64,000 bases of DNA from Acridotheres tristis. Taxonomy: Eukaryota > Chordata > Aves > Passeriformes > Sturnidae. The notes under the pieces were generated by a model, which worked only from the letters and a program-made list of their open reading frames with translations, did not search any database and was not told the DNA's origin. Position numbers and translations under genes: made by a program. The stretch covers positions 69,405,859 to 69,469,858 of the forward strand of contig CM072886.1 of the NCBI GenBank assembly GCA_037013685.1. The letters run 5' to 3'. Below are positions 24,615 through 36,556 of this stretch, one piece after another. Each line of letters begins with the position of its first letter. Positions within the stretch are counted from its first letter, which is position 1.

Positions 24615-24747
24615 TCCTTTTCCTTTTCCTTTTCCTTTTCCTTTTCCTTTTCCTTTTCCTTTTCCTTTTCCTTTTCCTTTTCCTTTTCCTTTTCCTTTTC
24701 CTTTTCCTTTTCCTTTTCCTTTTCCTTTTCCTTTTCCTTTTCTTTCT
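24615..24747. repeat. Hexanucleotide microsatellite (CCTTTT)n, about 22 units
   Basis: A virtually pure array of CCTTTT on the plus strand (AAAAGG on the minus), about 133 bp, ending at a TCTTTCTG break. One strand is entirely pyrimidine and the other entirely purine, with mirror symmetry, which favours triplex (H-DNA) formation and polymerase slippage. Because the unit is six bases, every frame gives a dipeptide repeat (PF, KE, KG), which explains the odd long ORFs here; they are not genes. The purity suggests a young, probably length-polymorphic locus. Confidence 0.98.
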
Positions 24748-26478
24748 GCAATAACATCATAAAGATTTTTTTGTCTAACAGGACAGAAAACCCAAACATC
24801 CTCTGGCAGTGCATCTTGTGATCTGAGCCCTACAATGACCTGTTTCACTTTTCACATGTTTGGGATTACAGAGTAGATCTTAGATCACTGTCTCTGTGAA
24901 GTGACTCCAGCTTTTGGCAATGGTTGAACAACACTGTAGTTTTTGCCTTTCCTTTTCATGGTTTCTCTACCAAAAATATCATGTAAAAGAAGCAGAAAGA
25001 GGAACAGAAGTGGGTGAGAAAAGAACTCAAAGGAGACAGCTGAGGAAGGAATGACTGTCATAAGACTGAAGGCATTGTAGGTGTTTTTTTAAAGCAAAAT
25101 AGCAATGGGAAACACTCATTCATTTTATTCTGAGGTCTTACAGAGTGTTTCAGCCTCAGAGAGGTTTAGTTATGGTGAATCTGGGAAGGGACACAGTCGT
25201 AAATGTGTTCCAGTAGACTTTAGATGCAAGGAGGCACTGGCAAAATGAGAAACAGATATAGGGTAGGTAGTGACCATGTTTCTCCTTATCTTCCTGTCTG
25301 CTTTGCTCACGGTTCCACTTTCTCCTCTGTCTGCCTCTCTGTTGGTCTGGGTCATTTTAGCAGCCTCCCTTTTCCCCCAGCATCTTGGTGATGTCCCTAG
25401 GGGCTGATTTTTTACGACCTGGGTGTGCAAATTCAGCGCTCTAGAGGCCTCTGGGCACTTGGGGTGCCACTTGGGGTGCCCTGTGACTCCTCCAGGACCC
25501 AGCTGAATGCCCAGAGGAGGGTAAAAGTGTAGTAGGCATAGCCACATCCATCCCGGGCTGAACTGCTACAATGGGCAGGTGCCAGGGACCATTCTGGCAC
25601 ACATCCCACAGCAAGGACAGGGGATGCCAAGTGTGACCACTGCTCCTCAGATTTGGCTGGAAGTGGCAGGTCTTTCTGATTGAATTACATTAGTTTACTT
25701 TTGCCAGAAGATCTCGCTTGTCCCTCTCTTTTGTGTATTCTGCAGTGCCCATGCCACCAGTGGACATTCCTTTTTCAGGACAGCAGGGGGACTCATAATT
25801 ATTACTGCCATTTTCCAGTTGCCTTGGCTTCACAGGTCTGCCCTTAGCTCTAGTCTCAATTACCAGGGATTGCATATTTTAATATTACTCTAAACTGCAG
25901 AAGTGAGGAGCTTTAAACAGCTCAACAGTCACATCACAGCTGAGGCTCAATATTGTTTTCCTCTAATCAGAAGGTCTTTTCCGTGGAGAGGTGTTGAGCT
26001 GGCCCTGACAATGGGGTGCCTGCACAGAACAGACAGATTTTCATAGCTTTTGTAGAACCTGCAGATTTCCTTGGGGACCTAATGAATTAAACATTAAGCC
26101 AATGTATGTTGCAGTAGATACAATTCCATGATTAAATTCTGAAAAAAAATGTAAAAAGACATCTACACATGAAGACCTCCAAGACCTCTATGTCCCACAG
26201 CTTAACTGGGAGTGTTAAAATGCAGTGTTCTCCCAGAAAGTTCTGCTACAGCAAAAATCATGTTGTGCATGTCTATAATTATTATTTAATGTGTGATTTT
26301 CTGCATAACATACATTCAGCTTGAGAGTAAAATCGCTATTTGTTTCCCGACTACAGACCTTGTAAACCATATGTACACCTGGACCTGTGAAGTCTTTTAC
26401 ACAGCTACCAAGCATGAATGGCTAATTGGCACAACTGCACTGCTGCTGGACCTCGTGCAGTTCTGTTTTCCTCCCTGC
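24748..26478. other. Noncoding stretch with small duplication and CTCF-like core
   Basis: The first 400 bases are AT-rich. 25300-25640 is GC-richer with domain-less ORFs (125 codons minus). It holds the 12-bp tandem duplication at 25456-25479 and CAGCAGGGGG at 25781-25790, which resembles the core of a CTCF site but lacks the final C. Confidence 0.4.
25456..25479. repeat. 12-bp perfect tandem duplication
   Basis: CACTTGGGGTGC occurs twice head to tail with no mismatch. Confidence 0.95.
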
Positions 26479-26501
26479 AATTAGTCAGGTTGTGACTAAT
26501 T
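26479..26501. repeat. Perfect inverted repeat, 9-bp arms, 5-nt loop
   Basis: AATTAGTCA (26479-26487) and TGACTAATT (26493-26501) are exact reverse complements separated by GGTTG. Each arm holds a TAAT homeodomain core joined to a TGACTAA AP-1/Maf-like half-site. The right arm continues into TAATTAG. It could bind a dimer or form a small hairpin. Function is inferred, symmetry is seen. Confidence 0.9.
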
Positions 26502-28342
26502 AGCTCTCTGTAAACACTTCTGAGGATGATGCTTATGATAGAATAGAAAACCTAGCTCCTGTCTGCCTGCCTGCATCAAGTCTGCAGAACAAAAAACAGG
26601 GAAAAGCAACAGGAGAAACTCAGTTTTGTTAGACCCCCTGAGCAAGAAGATGCTCTTTTTATGTGGTAATTTTTCACAGTAAAGTTACATACAAATGGAA
26701 CAAAATCCCCCTCCTCCCCTGTCTTTAGGCTGTTGAATGCCTTATTAGATGCTTTTCTCCTAGAGACAAGGAATTCCTGACAGAGGACTATCAGACTCTT
26801 GGAAGGATAATTCAGGATGTTCCCTCCAAGTTCATGAGCCCTTTTCTCATACACAAGGCTAGGAAGGATTTTAAGGGAGCTGCAAACTAAAATAAGTTGC
26901 CCAGTTCTTTCCATGATAGCTTCTGGGAATAAAAAAAGGAAAGTGTTTTGTGAACAATTGGTGTCCATTGCCTTCCACTGCCATGCATTCATTGTCTTCA
27001 CATTGCTCATGGCTAATGTTTGCTACTTCCCTTCTATGAAAGCAGAAAATGGGAGTAAGGGCATAATCTATTTCTAAGGAGTCTGTGAAGATAAATACAG
27101 CTAAAGTTTGCCAACAGCTTGGGTAACTGGGGGACCAGAGAGCTGGAGACCACAGACCTCTGTGCTGTGTACCCGGGAAGTTGATATTTCATGTTGGTAC
27201 ATGCCAATCTTTTTTCACCTGGAGGGGAATCTGACTCTTAAACAGCCAGGTTGGATTACTTTTTTTCTGAAGGTCTCTCTGGCCCTTCAAACCAAGATAT
27301 TTTAGATGGAGGCCCAATCTGGCCCAATGGTTTTGCAGAGATTTCTGTTTTGTGAACTGTTTAAATTGCTTTAAATACAATGGAAAGTAAAGGTTACTTT
27401 TGTTTTGCTATGCTTTTCTTCTCTGAAACCTTAAAGAAATAATGAAAGAATTGCAGAATTAGAAAGAACCTTTACATTCAAAACAAGAGGGTTGACTAAT
27501 TTTGAACATAATAATACTTTCCTATGCTTAAAGATCCATTAAGTAAAATCAAATTGCAAGGTCCTGATTGTGATGAGATAGCAGCGGTATGTTAACAGCC
27601 TTTGTTTGTACGTGAGTGGGAGTATGAGGAGGGAAAATGCTTTCATAGAAAATAAAGCAAACAGCACTGTCGTGTTTGCAAGGATGTTAGGAGTCTGGAG
27701 ATGAGGGAGGTAAACAATTGCTTTTATTAACAGCAGCAGATCAATGCCACTAGATTAGCAGAAATTGGGAATAAAGCAAAAAACATATATTTTTTTCTAG
27801 TCACACCTTCACCTCCATTGCTGAGCACAACCCCTAGCTATGAATGGAAGGAGTAACATACCCTGCCAAGTATGGGCTCAAGTTTTGAGACCAAATAAAA
27901 AATTTCCCCAGATTTAGAAACTAAACAGAATGTTTAATGGCTATGTGCATACACTGAAGATGCTACATGTATGGATGGAAGAGCAGATGAATGAGGAAAT
28001 AGCTCAAAAAGTGCTCCTCTTTGGCTTTCTCCTGGGAAGAATAAACTAATCCAAACCAAGAGATGTTTGCTTACTGTCTTTTCTTGGCTAGGAAATAGCT
28101 CCAGTTCCAGCTGCTTCACCTGTACCCATGGTGGGATGCAGGAGGTGGGAAGTAGGAGCTCCTGAAATTTCTTTCAGGCTGGAGCCAGAAAATGATCAGA
28201 TCTGATGAAAAAGCAAAGGTGTGGAGGCAAAGACGTGCATCTGGGACTTTTGAAGGGGTTCTGGGAGCTAATCACCAGGCTAGCTAGGCTGATGAGTGCT
28301 GAGTGTCACTGCATGTGTGGGTTATCTTCAACTTGTCAACAG
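26502..28342. other. Noncoding stretch, no feature recognised
   Basis: A 144-codon minus-strand ORF at 26576-27010 is the only sizeable open frame. It has no domain, signal peptide or splice context that I recognise and is probably chance. No transposon recognised. Confidence 0.45.
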
Positions 28343-28850
28343 TTGCCTGACCATGAGCCAGCATGTGCCCAGGTGGCCAAGAAGGCCAATGGCACCTTGG
28401 CTTATATCAAAAATAGTGGGGCCAACAGGACCAGGGCAGTGATTGTACCCCCGTACACTGGGGTTATATGAAGAGCAGCTGAGGGAGCTGGGATTATTTA
28501 GGCTGGAGAAAAGGAGGCGTAGGGGAGACCTTATGACTCTCTACAGCTGCCTGAAAGGAGGGGTAGGCAGGGTCAGCCCCTTGGAGGTAACAAGTGACAG
28601 GTCAAGATAAAATGGCCTCAAGCTGCACCAGGGGAGGTTTGGATTGGATATTAGGAAAAATATCTTCATGGAAAGTGTTGTCAAACATGGGAGTACATGG
28701 GGTTACCACCCCTGGAGGTATTTAAAAAATGTGCAGATGTGGCACTTGGTTTAGACATGGTTTAGTGGCAGACTTGGCAGTGCTGGGTTAATAGTCAGAC
28801 TTGATGATCTTAGAGGTCTTTTCCAACTGAATTGATTCTATGATTCATTG
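28343..28850 (+). mobile_element. CR1 LINE 3' fragment with internal deletion
   Basis: The left part (28343-28460) encodes the DHEPACAQVAKKANGTLAYI region of CR1 reverse transcriptase. The sequence then jumps at about 28462 to the [21 protein letters not shown] region, omitting roughly 150 bases of the usual element. It continues through GCCTCAAGCTGCACCAGGGG and GGTTTGGATTGGATATTAGG, then GATGTGGCACTTGGTTTAGA and TTAGAGGTCTTTTCCAACTG, to ATTGATTCTATGATTCATTG at the 3' terminus. Deletion and stops make it inactive. Confidence 0.93.
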
Positions 28851-30377
28851 GTGTTGGAGAGCTGCAACCCTCACAGGCTATGAAGGCTGTATGAGCCCCT
28901 GTCCTGCCAGTGTGTCAGTATACAAGCTTCCAGATAAAAAGGAAAACCAGAGTTTTCATACCATAGGCAATTTAAGGGGAATACAGCCACAGCTATATCA
29001 GAAATTTTGCCCATGTATTTACTGGAGAAAATACCATACTTTTCATGGCTTACACAATTTTGTTATTTGGAAAACAAAGGTGCAATTTAGCCTATTTTCT
29101 TTACAAATATTTGAAAAGTTCTCTCTATAAAATTAGCAGTAAGGATCAAATTCAGAATTTATTAGAAAAATAAATGAATGGTCTAACTTCTGAAAATTTA
29201 CGTTCAAGATATTAAACTAATGATTATAAAATTATTCTCTTGACAGTTCCTTCATTATGTTTTGAATATTTGTTTTTAATGTCAGCATCTAAATGAGATT
29301 AACATATTTGAGAATTTCCATTTGTTGTTGTATATATATCACTGCAATATCAGTGACAAAACCTTAGCTCCTATCTGGGTCAAAACACTCACTTAATGAT
29401 TTGATACATTTCTGTATTTTATCTTTCCTCGAAGATCAATAGTCATCAGCTCCTGAGGGAAGTTAACTAGTCAGATCACACATTTCCACAAGACTTGCCA
29501 AATTCTGTGAAAACTGCAAAAGGGTTCCTGTTTTGCAAATCCACACACAACCAAATTTTTCAATACTGCTAAATGTCTCAGTCATAGATAATTCAGACTT
29601 CAGCACGAGATGTTACGATTAGATGATTTGCTATTGTAAGAAATAATGAAAGCTAAATTACACTTAACAAATGAATAACAAGAGTTCTTTCCCATTATCC
29701 TCTTTATATTATCCTGATCATGTGGTATATTGCAAAATTGAGTCATTCAAAAGGGGTATCCCATTTCTTCTTTTACAGTGAACGTAATTTGAGAGAGGAA
29801 AAGTAAGGTGCACACTTTATTTGGGTTAATCAGTTGTATATGTCTTGGGGGAAATAATTTGCAACTTGCATTTCTAGGGAAAAAAACCTCAGAGGTTGTA
29901 ATGGATCACACACACCAAACAAGATTCAAAAATGTCCTGCAGATAAAATAAAAGGAAACTCCATAGTGGGATGTATGAACAGCAAAAAAGCAAGACATCT
30001 GAAACAGCCCTTCTCATTGCACTTGGCACTGAAGAGGCTTCATGGGGGGCTGCATTCAGATTTGGGCACATGCCTCAACCAGTGTGTGGCTCAGCTGGAG
30101 GGAGGGCAGAGGTAAGCACTGAGGCAGATCAGAGGTCTGGAAAACGAGACTTCAGAGGCAAGTCTGCAGTTAATTAGCCTGAAGAAGAAAGTACTAAGGA
30201 GGCAACATGGCAACAGTCATCAAACACATAAAAGTATGATGTGAAGCAGAGAGGCAAAGCTCACTGTCTGTGCCCGCAGTGGATTCCTGACTCGGGAATC
30301 TTCCCTGCCTGCAAGGGAGGATTGGACCACATGTGACCTTGCAAGGACAAGGCTTACCAGGCACTGCAGAGGGTTGC
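28851..30377. other. Noncoding stretch, no feature recognised
   Basis: Strongly AT-rich from 28950 to 29900, then moderately GC-rich. No repeat family or exon signal recognised. Confidence 0.45.
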
Positions 30378-30401
30378 ATGGGGGGGCTCTTGCACCCCCA
30401 T
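30378..30401. repeat. Inverted repeat, G-run/C-run hairpin
   Basis: ATGGGGG at 30378-30384 and CCCCCAT at 30395-30401 are exact reverse complements with a 10-base loop. The left arm sits inside a run of seven G. A transcript could form a short GC-rich hairpin. Confidence 0.85.
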
Positions 30402-30789
30402 TCCCAACAACGATCCAATCCAGGCCAGACTGGAGGTATAACTGATCCTGAGTTCTGGCAGGAGAGGCCTCTTGACTCTGCAGCCCTGCTTGATTTCCAT
30501 TTTAGAGCTGTACAAATGCTGCTAGGCCAGCACAGAGCACTGACACCCCTGTCCCAGGCTCTCGCCTGTGCCACTGGCTGGCAACGGAAGTTTCAAAGGA
30601 TGTACAAAAAAGATTCAACACAACAGTGGAACAAACTATATGTCAAAAATGTGCTAGTATTTAGCTTCCTTTTGGAAGATTATGGCTTTATGACACAATA
30701 CCTTTTTAACCTGACCCAAGGTAACAATAGACATTTTCAATGTACATATACTTTTCTACCTTTTTATCATTTTTTACTGGATTATTTGC
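30402..30789. other. Noncoding stretch, no feature recognised
   Basis: Part of a 155-codon plus-strand ORF (30333-30800) lies here, with a GC-rich first half and AT-rich second half. The translation is compositionally inconsistent and has no domain. Confidence 0.45.
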
Positions 30790-31075
30790 CTCAGTGGTAG
30801 CTAGTGGCAGTGAATTCCATATTTAACTGTGCTTTTGGGTAAAAATATATCCCATCTTAGCAGTTAGTTATGAGTTATAAAGAAAAGGTAATTAGGAGTT
30901 CCCAAGTTACCTCCTCTACATTATTCATTACTCGGTGTACTTCTATCATGCTTCATGTTATTTATTTAATCTCCAGGCTAAGGAGGTTCAAGATTTTCAC
31001 TATCTTTTCATATGGAAGTCTTTTTGTGTCTGTTGTCATTTTCATCACTGGTCCCTGAATCATCTCTGCTGAGCA
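30790..31075 (-). mobile_element. Ancient LINE (CR1/L3-like) 3' remnant
   Basis: On the plus strand the series CAGTGAATTCCATATTTAAC (30809-30828), ACTTCTATCATGCTTC (30940-30955), TCCAGGCTAAGGAGGTTC (30973-30990), TCTTTTCATATGGAAGTC (31003-31020) and TTGTCATTTTCATCACTGG (31033-31051) follows the order of an old sauropsid CR1-like element read in reverse. Identity is low and no 8-mer tail is visible, so it predates the other CR1s in the window, except perhaps the one at 5.5-6.9 kb. Confidence 0.6.
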
Positions 31076-34000
31076 GCATTTGCAAATCTCTTTTTTTCTA
31101 ACTGAAGCAAGGGAAGAAAATGCATGGGTATTTTTGGGTTTTTTTTTGGGGCAGGAATGGAAGATTTTATGTTCATATTTGTTTTCAGAACATTTTTTGC
31201 ATGGCTGATTTTCCCCAGATTTCAAAATATATGGCTACAGTGGAGGAATTACAGACAGTTCTGCAAGTTTGTTCTGAACTTGGGAAACAGTGCGTGCAAA
31301 GTATATTGATTTCTTTGTCTGTATCGATCCTTCTTCATTACTTAAGTCTCAAGCCATAAAATCTGATGGTTAGAAAAAAATCTGATAACCTATATTTAGT
31401 TTATTATAATTTCTGTTACAGGTGGCATGTATTCTTCCATTTTAAAAGCGTAGCAAAAAACTAAATTCAAGATTATTATTTTCTTTAGTAAAATTTAAAG
31501 TTAATCTAATTAAATATAAGGAAATACAGAAAAACATGCAAAGTACTGTATGCTCTGTTCTGCTTGTCCACGATGTATGAATGGGACCCTTGTATTTCTC
31601 GTCCTTGTCCTCTCTCTTTTAAGAACTGTGTGGATTTTTAAACCACTATGTGGTGCATGATGATAATCTGCATTTTTGCTTCAATGCTGCACCTCTGCTC
31701 CAAAGCAAATTGCTAGCACGAGTACAGTCTTGACTCCTAATAGGCAGGCAGAGGCTGAGAAGACATGACTGCACCCTAAACTCAATGCCAGCCCCATACC
31801 CTCACTAGAGGATCTGACTGGCAATGTAAGAGGTACAAAACTGACCCCATCAGCAGAAGTAATAGTAACAGGGGGGTTTGATAACATCAAGAGGGTGAGG
31901 AAGGTTCCCCCAGGCAGTCTGTTGTAAGGACATCTTCAGGAAGAAAGTGAATCTCAAGCTTCCTGAGAGCGTAGTTATGTCTCTGCAGGGTATCAAACCC
32001 TGCCTTATCAGGTAGCAAATCAAGGCGTTTAAAAAATGACAGCGTTATCATTGTGAAAAGTGATCAGCTGGGCATACTCACTTTATCTGCCTTCAGGTCT
32101 TCCTGTCACTGAATTATAGCATAAAAGATGACATTTTGTTCGAACTTTTTACTGATTTGCATTACGGTTAGAGATAGACACAGAATTCTAATATCATCTA
32201 TGGGTTGCCTGGCATTTGAGGGCTTATGTCAGATCTTTTGGGTTATATGAATATTTTCTTTGATGTAATGATATTTTCTATTCTTACAAGATCTATTTAA
32301 AAGACAAAGAAAAATCTCTCTTCAAAATGTGTAGTTAATGAAATAGCAGTCTGTGTCACCTAATGCATTGTGCATTTCATAAATATATATTACAAGTTAG
32401 GACAGCCAGCTTCCCCATGCTCATCTCAATCTAATTCTTTGAGATCTTCTGGGTCACAGTAGTTTTATTTGAGAAATACAGACGTAGTGTTGAATCTGAT
32501 CAGCCTTTTGGATATTACATTAATGCAGATAGCCCATAAAGAGAGCAGACGGACTCAGAGCTCCCAGCCTTTGAGTACTAGAAATATACAAGTATTAATT
32601 TTATTTATTTGATAATTAATGCATCAAACTATAGTTTAGAACAGATTCTTGTATCACTGGCTGCTCCTTCTAAGCCTCTATAGACCTATTATGACTGTAT
32701 GCATGTTGGACTGCAACTTCTGAATATTCATATATGGTAGGGCAGTTTTTCTTCACTTTATGATGTTTTATACAGTAATAGAGCAAGAAACCAGTTTTTT
32801 CCCCCCTCCCTAAGGTAACATGAATCCAGTTCAGCCTGTTGCACAAAATTTGTCATAAGAGTCAGCAAAGAGAGAGTAAGAGTCGTGGAGAGCACAAGGT
32901 TTGACTGGTAAGCCCAGCAAGTCTGAGCAGCAGGTACAAGAACATAAGACCTTGAGAAATCAAGGGTATAGAACCAATGTACTAAGAAATAAGCTAAAAA
33001 AATAAAGAGTGAACATGCTATTCCGGCTACCATTTCCACTGGAGAGCTCTATTTGGAAAGCTGATTGGAAGAAATTATAGTGAGTATAATACAGGTATGC
33101 AGATAGTTGTGTGTGTGTTGGGGATACCTCCTCTGATCACAAAATGCACCCTAACACTGTGGAACATTACTTTCCCCATTCCTAGAAACTTATAAGATTG
33201 AACCAAGCAAGCATCAGGGAGTTCTAGAGGACATGAGCAGGTTTTTTTTTTTTGCCTCAGAACTACTGGCCAAGATCTATTGTGCAATGAATGAATGCAT
33301 AGTTCTTTCCTTTCTTTCTATGCCATCTCTTTATTGTCCATCTCTATCCCTATTTGTTCCTTTTCTATGCTCTTTGTTCTTTTTCCATAATATTTTTTTC
33401 TTTGTGTGTGATTTGGATGTTCTCACATAATTTTGTGTGCTTTTTGATGTGTCTGTCTTTTTTGTGTGAATCTGATCTGCTTGACTAAGGTGGCAGCTTT
33501 TGTTGCTACATTGAGCATACCATCAAAAAGGGAGCTACCTGCAAGTCAGCCCAACACCAGTACAAAGACTGAATGGGCTAAGATGTGGTGCCTGCTGTTC
33601 TCTAAGAGCACTGATGCAAGTAAGAGCCAGTCTCAGAGTCCAAAGCCAAATTTTTCTGTCTTGGATGTTCTTTGCTCCTTATTTACCGCACGTTTTGTCC
33701 TTTAGGGAACCAAGATGCGACAAACCAGCTGCAACCCAGTCCAGATGACATTTTATCTTTTCTTTAACAAGAGCAATTACTATAATCTCTAATATCAGTC
33801 AATGGTTGCCAAATGGTCTCTCTACAGCTAAAGTCTAAGGAAATGTGGCATATTGCAAAAATGAAGTTACTTCACTGTTTATATGTCAGAGGCATTAATC
33901 CTCTTCTTCTCTTATCCTGCATCTTTAATAAAGGATGATAGATTTTTAAGCTAGTTGTTTACCATGGTTTTAAGCAGATTGAGATTTCTCTGTCAAAACC

Positions 34001-36490
34001 ATAAATGTATTTAACTGTATAATGTTCTAAAGTGACAAGATTGTGTTAACACCCCTAAACCCATTGAAACCAACACAGAATTCAGCTGTTCTTCCCTTCT
34101 TGCCACTCTGTGTCCCAGAGTCTATTTCTAAGCCAAATTTCTCCCTGTGCTCACACACAGATAATTTTCCCCACCTCCCTTCAGATTGCACCTAAATTGT
34201 GTTTTCCCACTGGCAGACCGAGTATCCTGGCTATCCTTCGCTCCTGCAAAGCAGGTTTTGGACATGACACGGAGGCTACTCCTTCTCCCAGGTCCCAGGC
34301 AGAGCTTCCAGTGTCTGCCTGTTCTTCCAAAGGGATGGAGGTCCTGTCTTTAGAAATCCAGCCTATTGACTCATCTCTGGACCACACTCTTCTTGGTTTT
34401 CTGGCTTCATGTGGGAGGCCTGCCTTTGGTTCTGTAAAGCTGACTCCCCATCAGCCCCCAACACAGGGAATTGAAACTCAAAACTAAGGCCATGCATGCA
34501 CCCTGGACGATCTGAGCTGCTCCTGTGTGATGATGCACCAATCTGGGTGCACGATGGTGCAGTACAGGAACTCTGGGAACAGCATAGATGCACAGCTGCA
34601 CAGCTGCACTGCTGCATCCACTGGGAAGGGAGCTGCATGGGAACGGAAGATACTAACCCAGAAACCTTTGTATTGATTCTGAAAACATGCAGCCTGTGCT
34701 ACCATTGGAGTTTTGAGTGTGCCCTGAGAAAGTCAGCTCTGGAATTGAACTGTTAGGCTATCTTAACCTTTAGTAAATTAAATAATAGTGCCTGGGCAGT
34801 GGATGGTGGTAATCTGTCTTTCAAGACTGTCAGAATAGTCCTCAGTCTCATGGAATGTTTCATGCCTACTGGTCTCAGTGCCAGACAGAAGTCCTGGGCA
34901 TGTTTAATTAACTAGGATAGATGCAACCTCAGGCTGCTTTTATCATCTGCTCAGATGCTGACTGGCTGCATTTCTCCCTCTCAGACCTGATTCTGCTACT
35001 GGTGAGCACCTGAGTATTTTCATTGGCATACAACTGCTGTCCCTCATAGGACAAAAACCAGTCAGCAGTACTTAAACTGACCATAATTTGCAAACTGATA
35101 GAAATAAATATGCAAATATGACACAGTAACTTATTCTGTAGGAGTGTATGGGTCTGCATGTGTGTGTCTGTGCGTAGTGTCATCTGAAACTCCCTAAATT
35201 CTCAATAAATGCATGCAATCATCTTTTGTTACCTATGGTTTTGTTAAAGTACAACTTTAAATAAAATGTGCCACATATTGTAAACCTGAACTTATGCAGA
35301 TGTTAAACCTGCTTGTTTTATAGAGATATTGTTGGCAGGGGTATATAGCCTATCAGTTCTTAACATGAAGAGATAATACTTCTGTGTGCATTTAATGGTT
35401 CTGAAATGAAAGCAGCCAATATGTGTGCTCTTGCCAACACTCAGATGTTTCCAACTTAGAAATTTCAATTTGAAGAGAATAACAAAAAGAGCTCATCTAC
35501 ATCATTAACTAATGTTACACAACATTTCATTTTGAAGAACAAAATATTTTTTAAAATATAGGAATCTTGAAAACAGCCCAAAATAACTAATTCCTATTTT
35601 CACACATTATAAAAAGCATGAGAAGAAATTTACCTGAGGTTTTTTTTTATTCCCCCCTTTGGACTGCAATGTATTAACAGCATTAACAGTGCAAAATTAG
35701 CACTCTCTAAAGGACAGGAAATAACTGCTGCAAGGAGAAGTTCTACTATAAAGCATCAACAACATTGCAAGCAGTTGTCTGACAATAACTTAACCTTTTT
35801 TTTTCTTTTAATACTCATTATAAATACCAGATCAATAATAACAGAAGCAGAGCACTTCTGGCTCTATCCAGACAGTGAAACCAAAGGCTTTTGTCACCTA
35901 CCATAAAAACACATCACCTGTGCATCCAATTGCAACCATTCAGTACTTTCTTTTCAAGATTACAAAGAAGAGCATGCCAGCTGAAAAACTGGAGGTTTTG
36001 TTCTACTAGAATATAAAAAAGCAGCTAAAAAACATTAAGTCTTCCTGAAAGGAAGACAGCCAAACAGCCGAAACAAAGCAAAAGAGAAGTTCTTCAAGCC
36101 ACATTTGTTTTTTGGCTCCTCACCACTGAAATGGACAAAAATTAATCAAAACATTCCCATTTCACTCTTCCTCCTCCCATTATTTTCACTATCACTGAAA
36201 AGAGATTTCAGTGCTTTGTGAAGTTTTTGGAAGAAAAGAAAAGTAATCAATTAAAATTAAAGCTTTGAAAGTAAACTTTGGAGCATTCTACATATACTTG
36301 AAGAAGTAGGAAAACAGGCTTCAAATCTCTGCTTTGAAACAGGGAAAGAAGAGGCATCTCAGATTAGACTTCCAAAGCTAGAGGCTCATAAGAAATTTGG
36401 TTATGCATTGCTTTTAATCTCTCATGCTTATTTTATGCCACTTTGGATAAATAATTAAGCATTCATGAGAAGAAAAGGGAAAGGAGAAGG
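31076..36490. other. Noncoding stretch, no firm feature
   Basis: Over 5 kb of mostly AT-rich DNA. A GC-richer part (34200-34720) has overlapping ORFs to 125 codons and two adjacent CAGCTG E-boxes at 34593-34598 and 34601-34606. A T run lies at 33241-33252. No transposon, RNA gene or exon recognised. Confidence 0.45.
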
Positions 36491-36492
36491 AC

Positions 36493-36556
36493 TTTGTAGC
36501 TCTGCAGTTAGGATACTCACCTGAGAATATGGGAAGCTGCTTTCAATTTCCACTCA
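36493..36556 (+). mobile_element. Old tRNA-like interspersed repeat remnant
   Basis: TAGCTCTGCAGTTAGGATAC (36497-36516), CTCACCTGAGAATATGGGAA (36517-36536) and a decayed B-box-like TTTCAATTTCC (36541-36551) follow the order of a tRNA-like repeat. I remember that repeat as very abundant in turtles and crocodiles, with a 'GGTTAGAGCACTCACCTGGG' core. There is no foldable cloverleaf with a discriminator and no clean B box, so it is not a tRNA gene. Family name left open. Confidence 0.45.

Noticed and set aside
24590..24848. Proteins of Lys-Glu, Lys-Gly or Pro-Phe dipeptide repeats
   Set aside because: Direct translations of the hexanucleotide microsatellite in different frames.
26576..27010. 144-codon minus-strand ORF
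   Set aside because: Longest frame in ordinary AT-rich DNA and so the least trivial, but no motif or homology is recognised and no splice sites frame it.
30333..30800. 155-codon plus-strand ORF
   Set aside because: First half GC-rich and low-complexity-like, second half AT-rich, and it runs to the edge of an old LINE remnant; no domain recognised.
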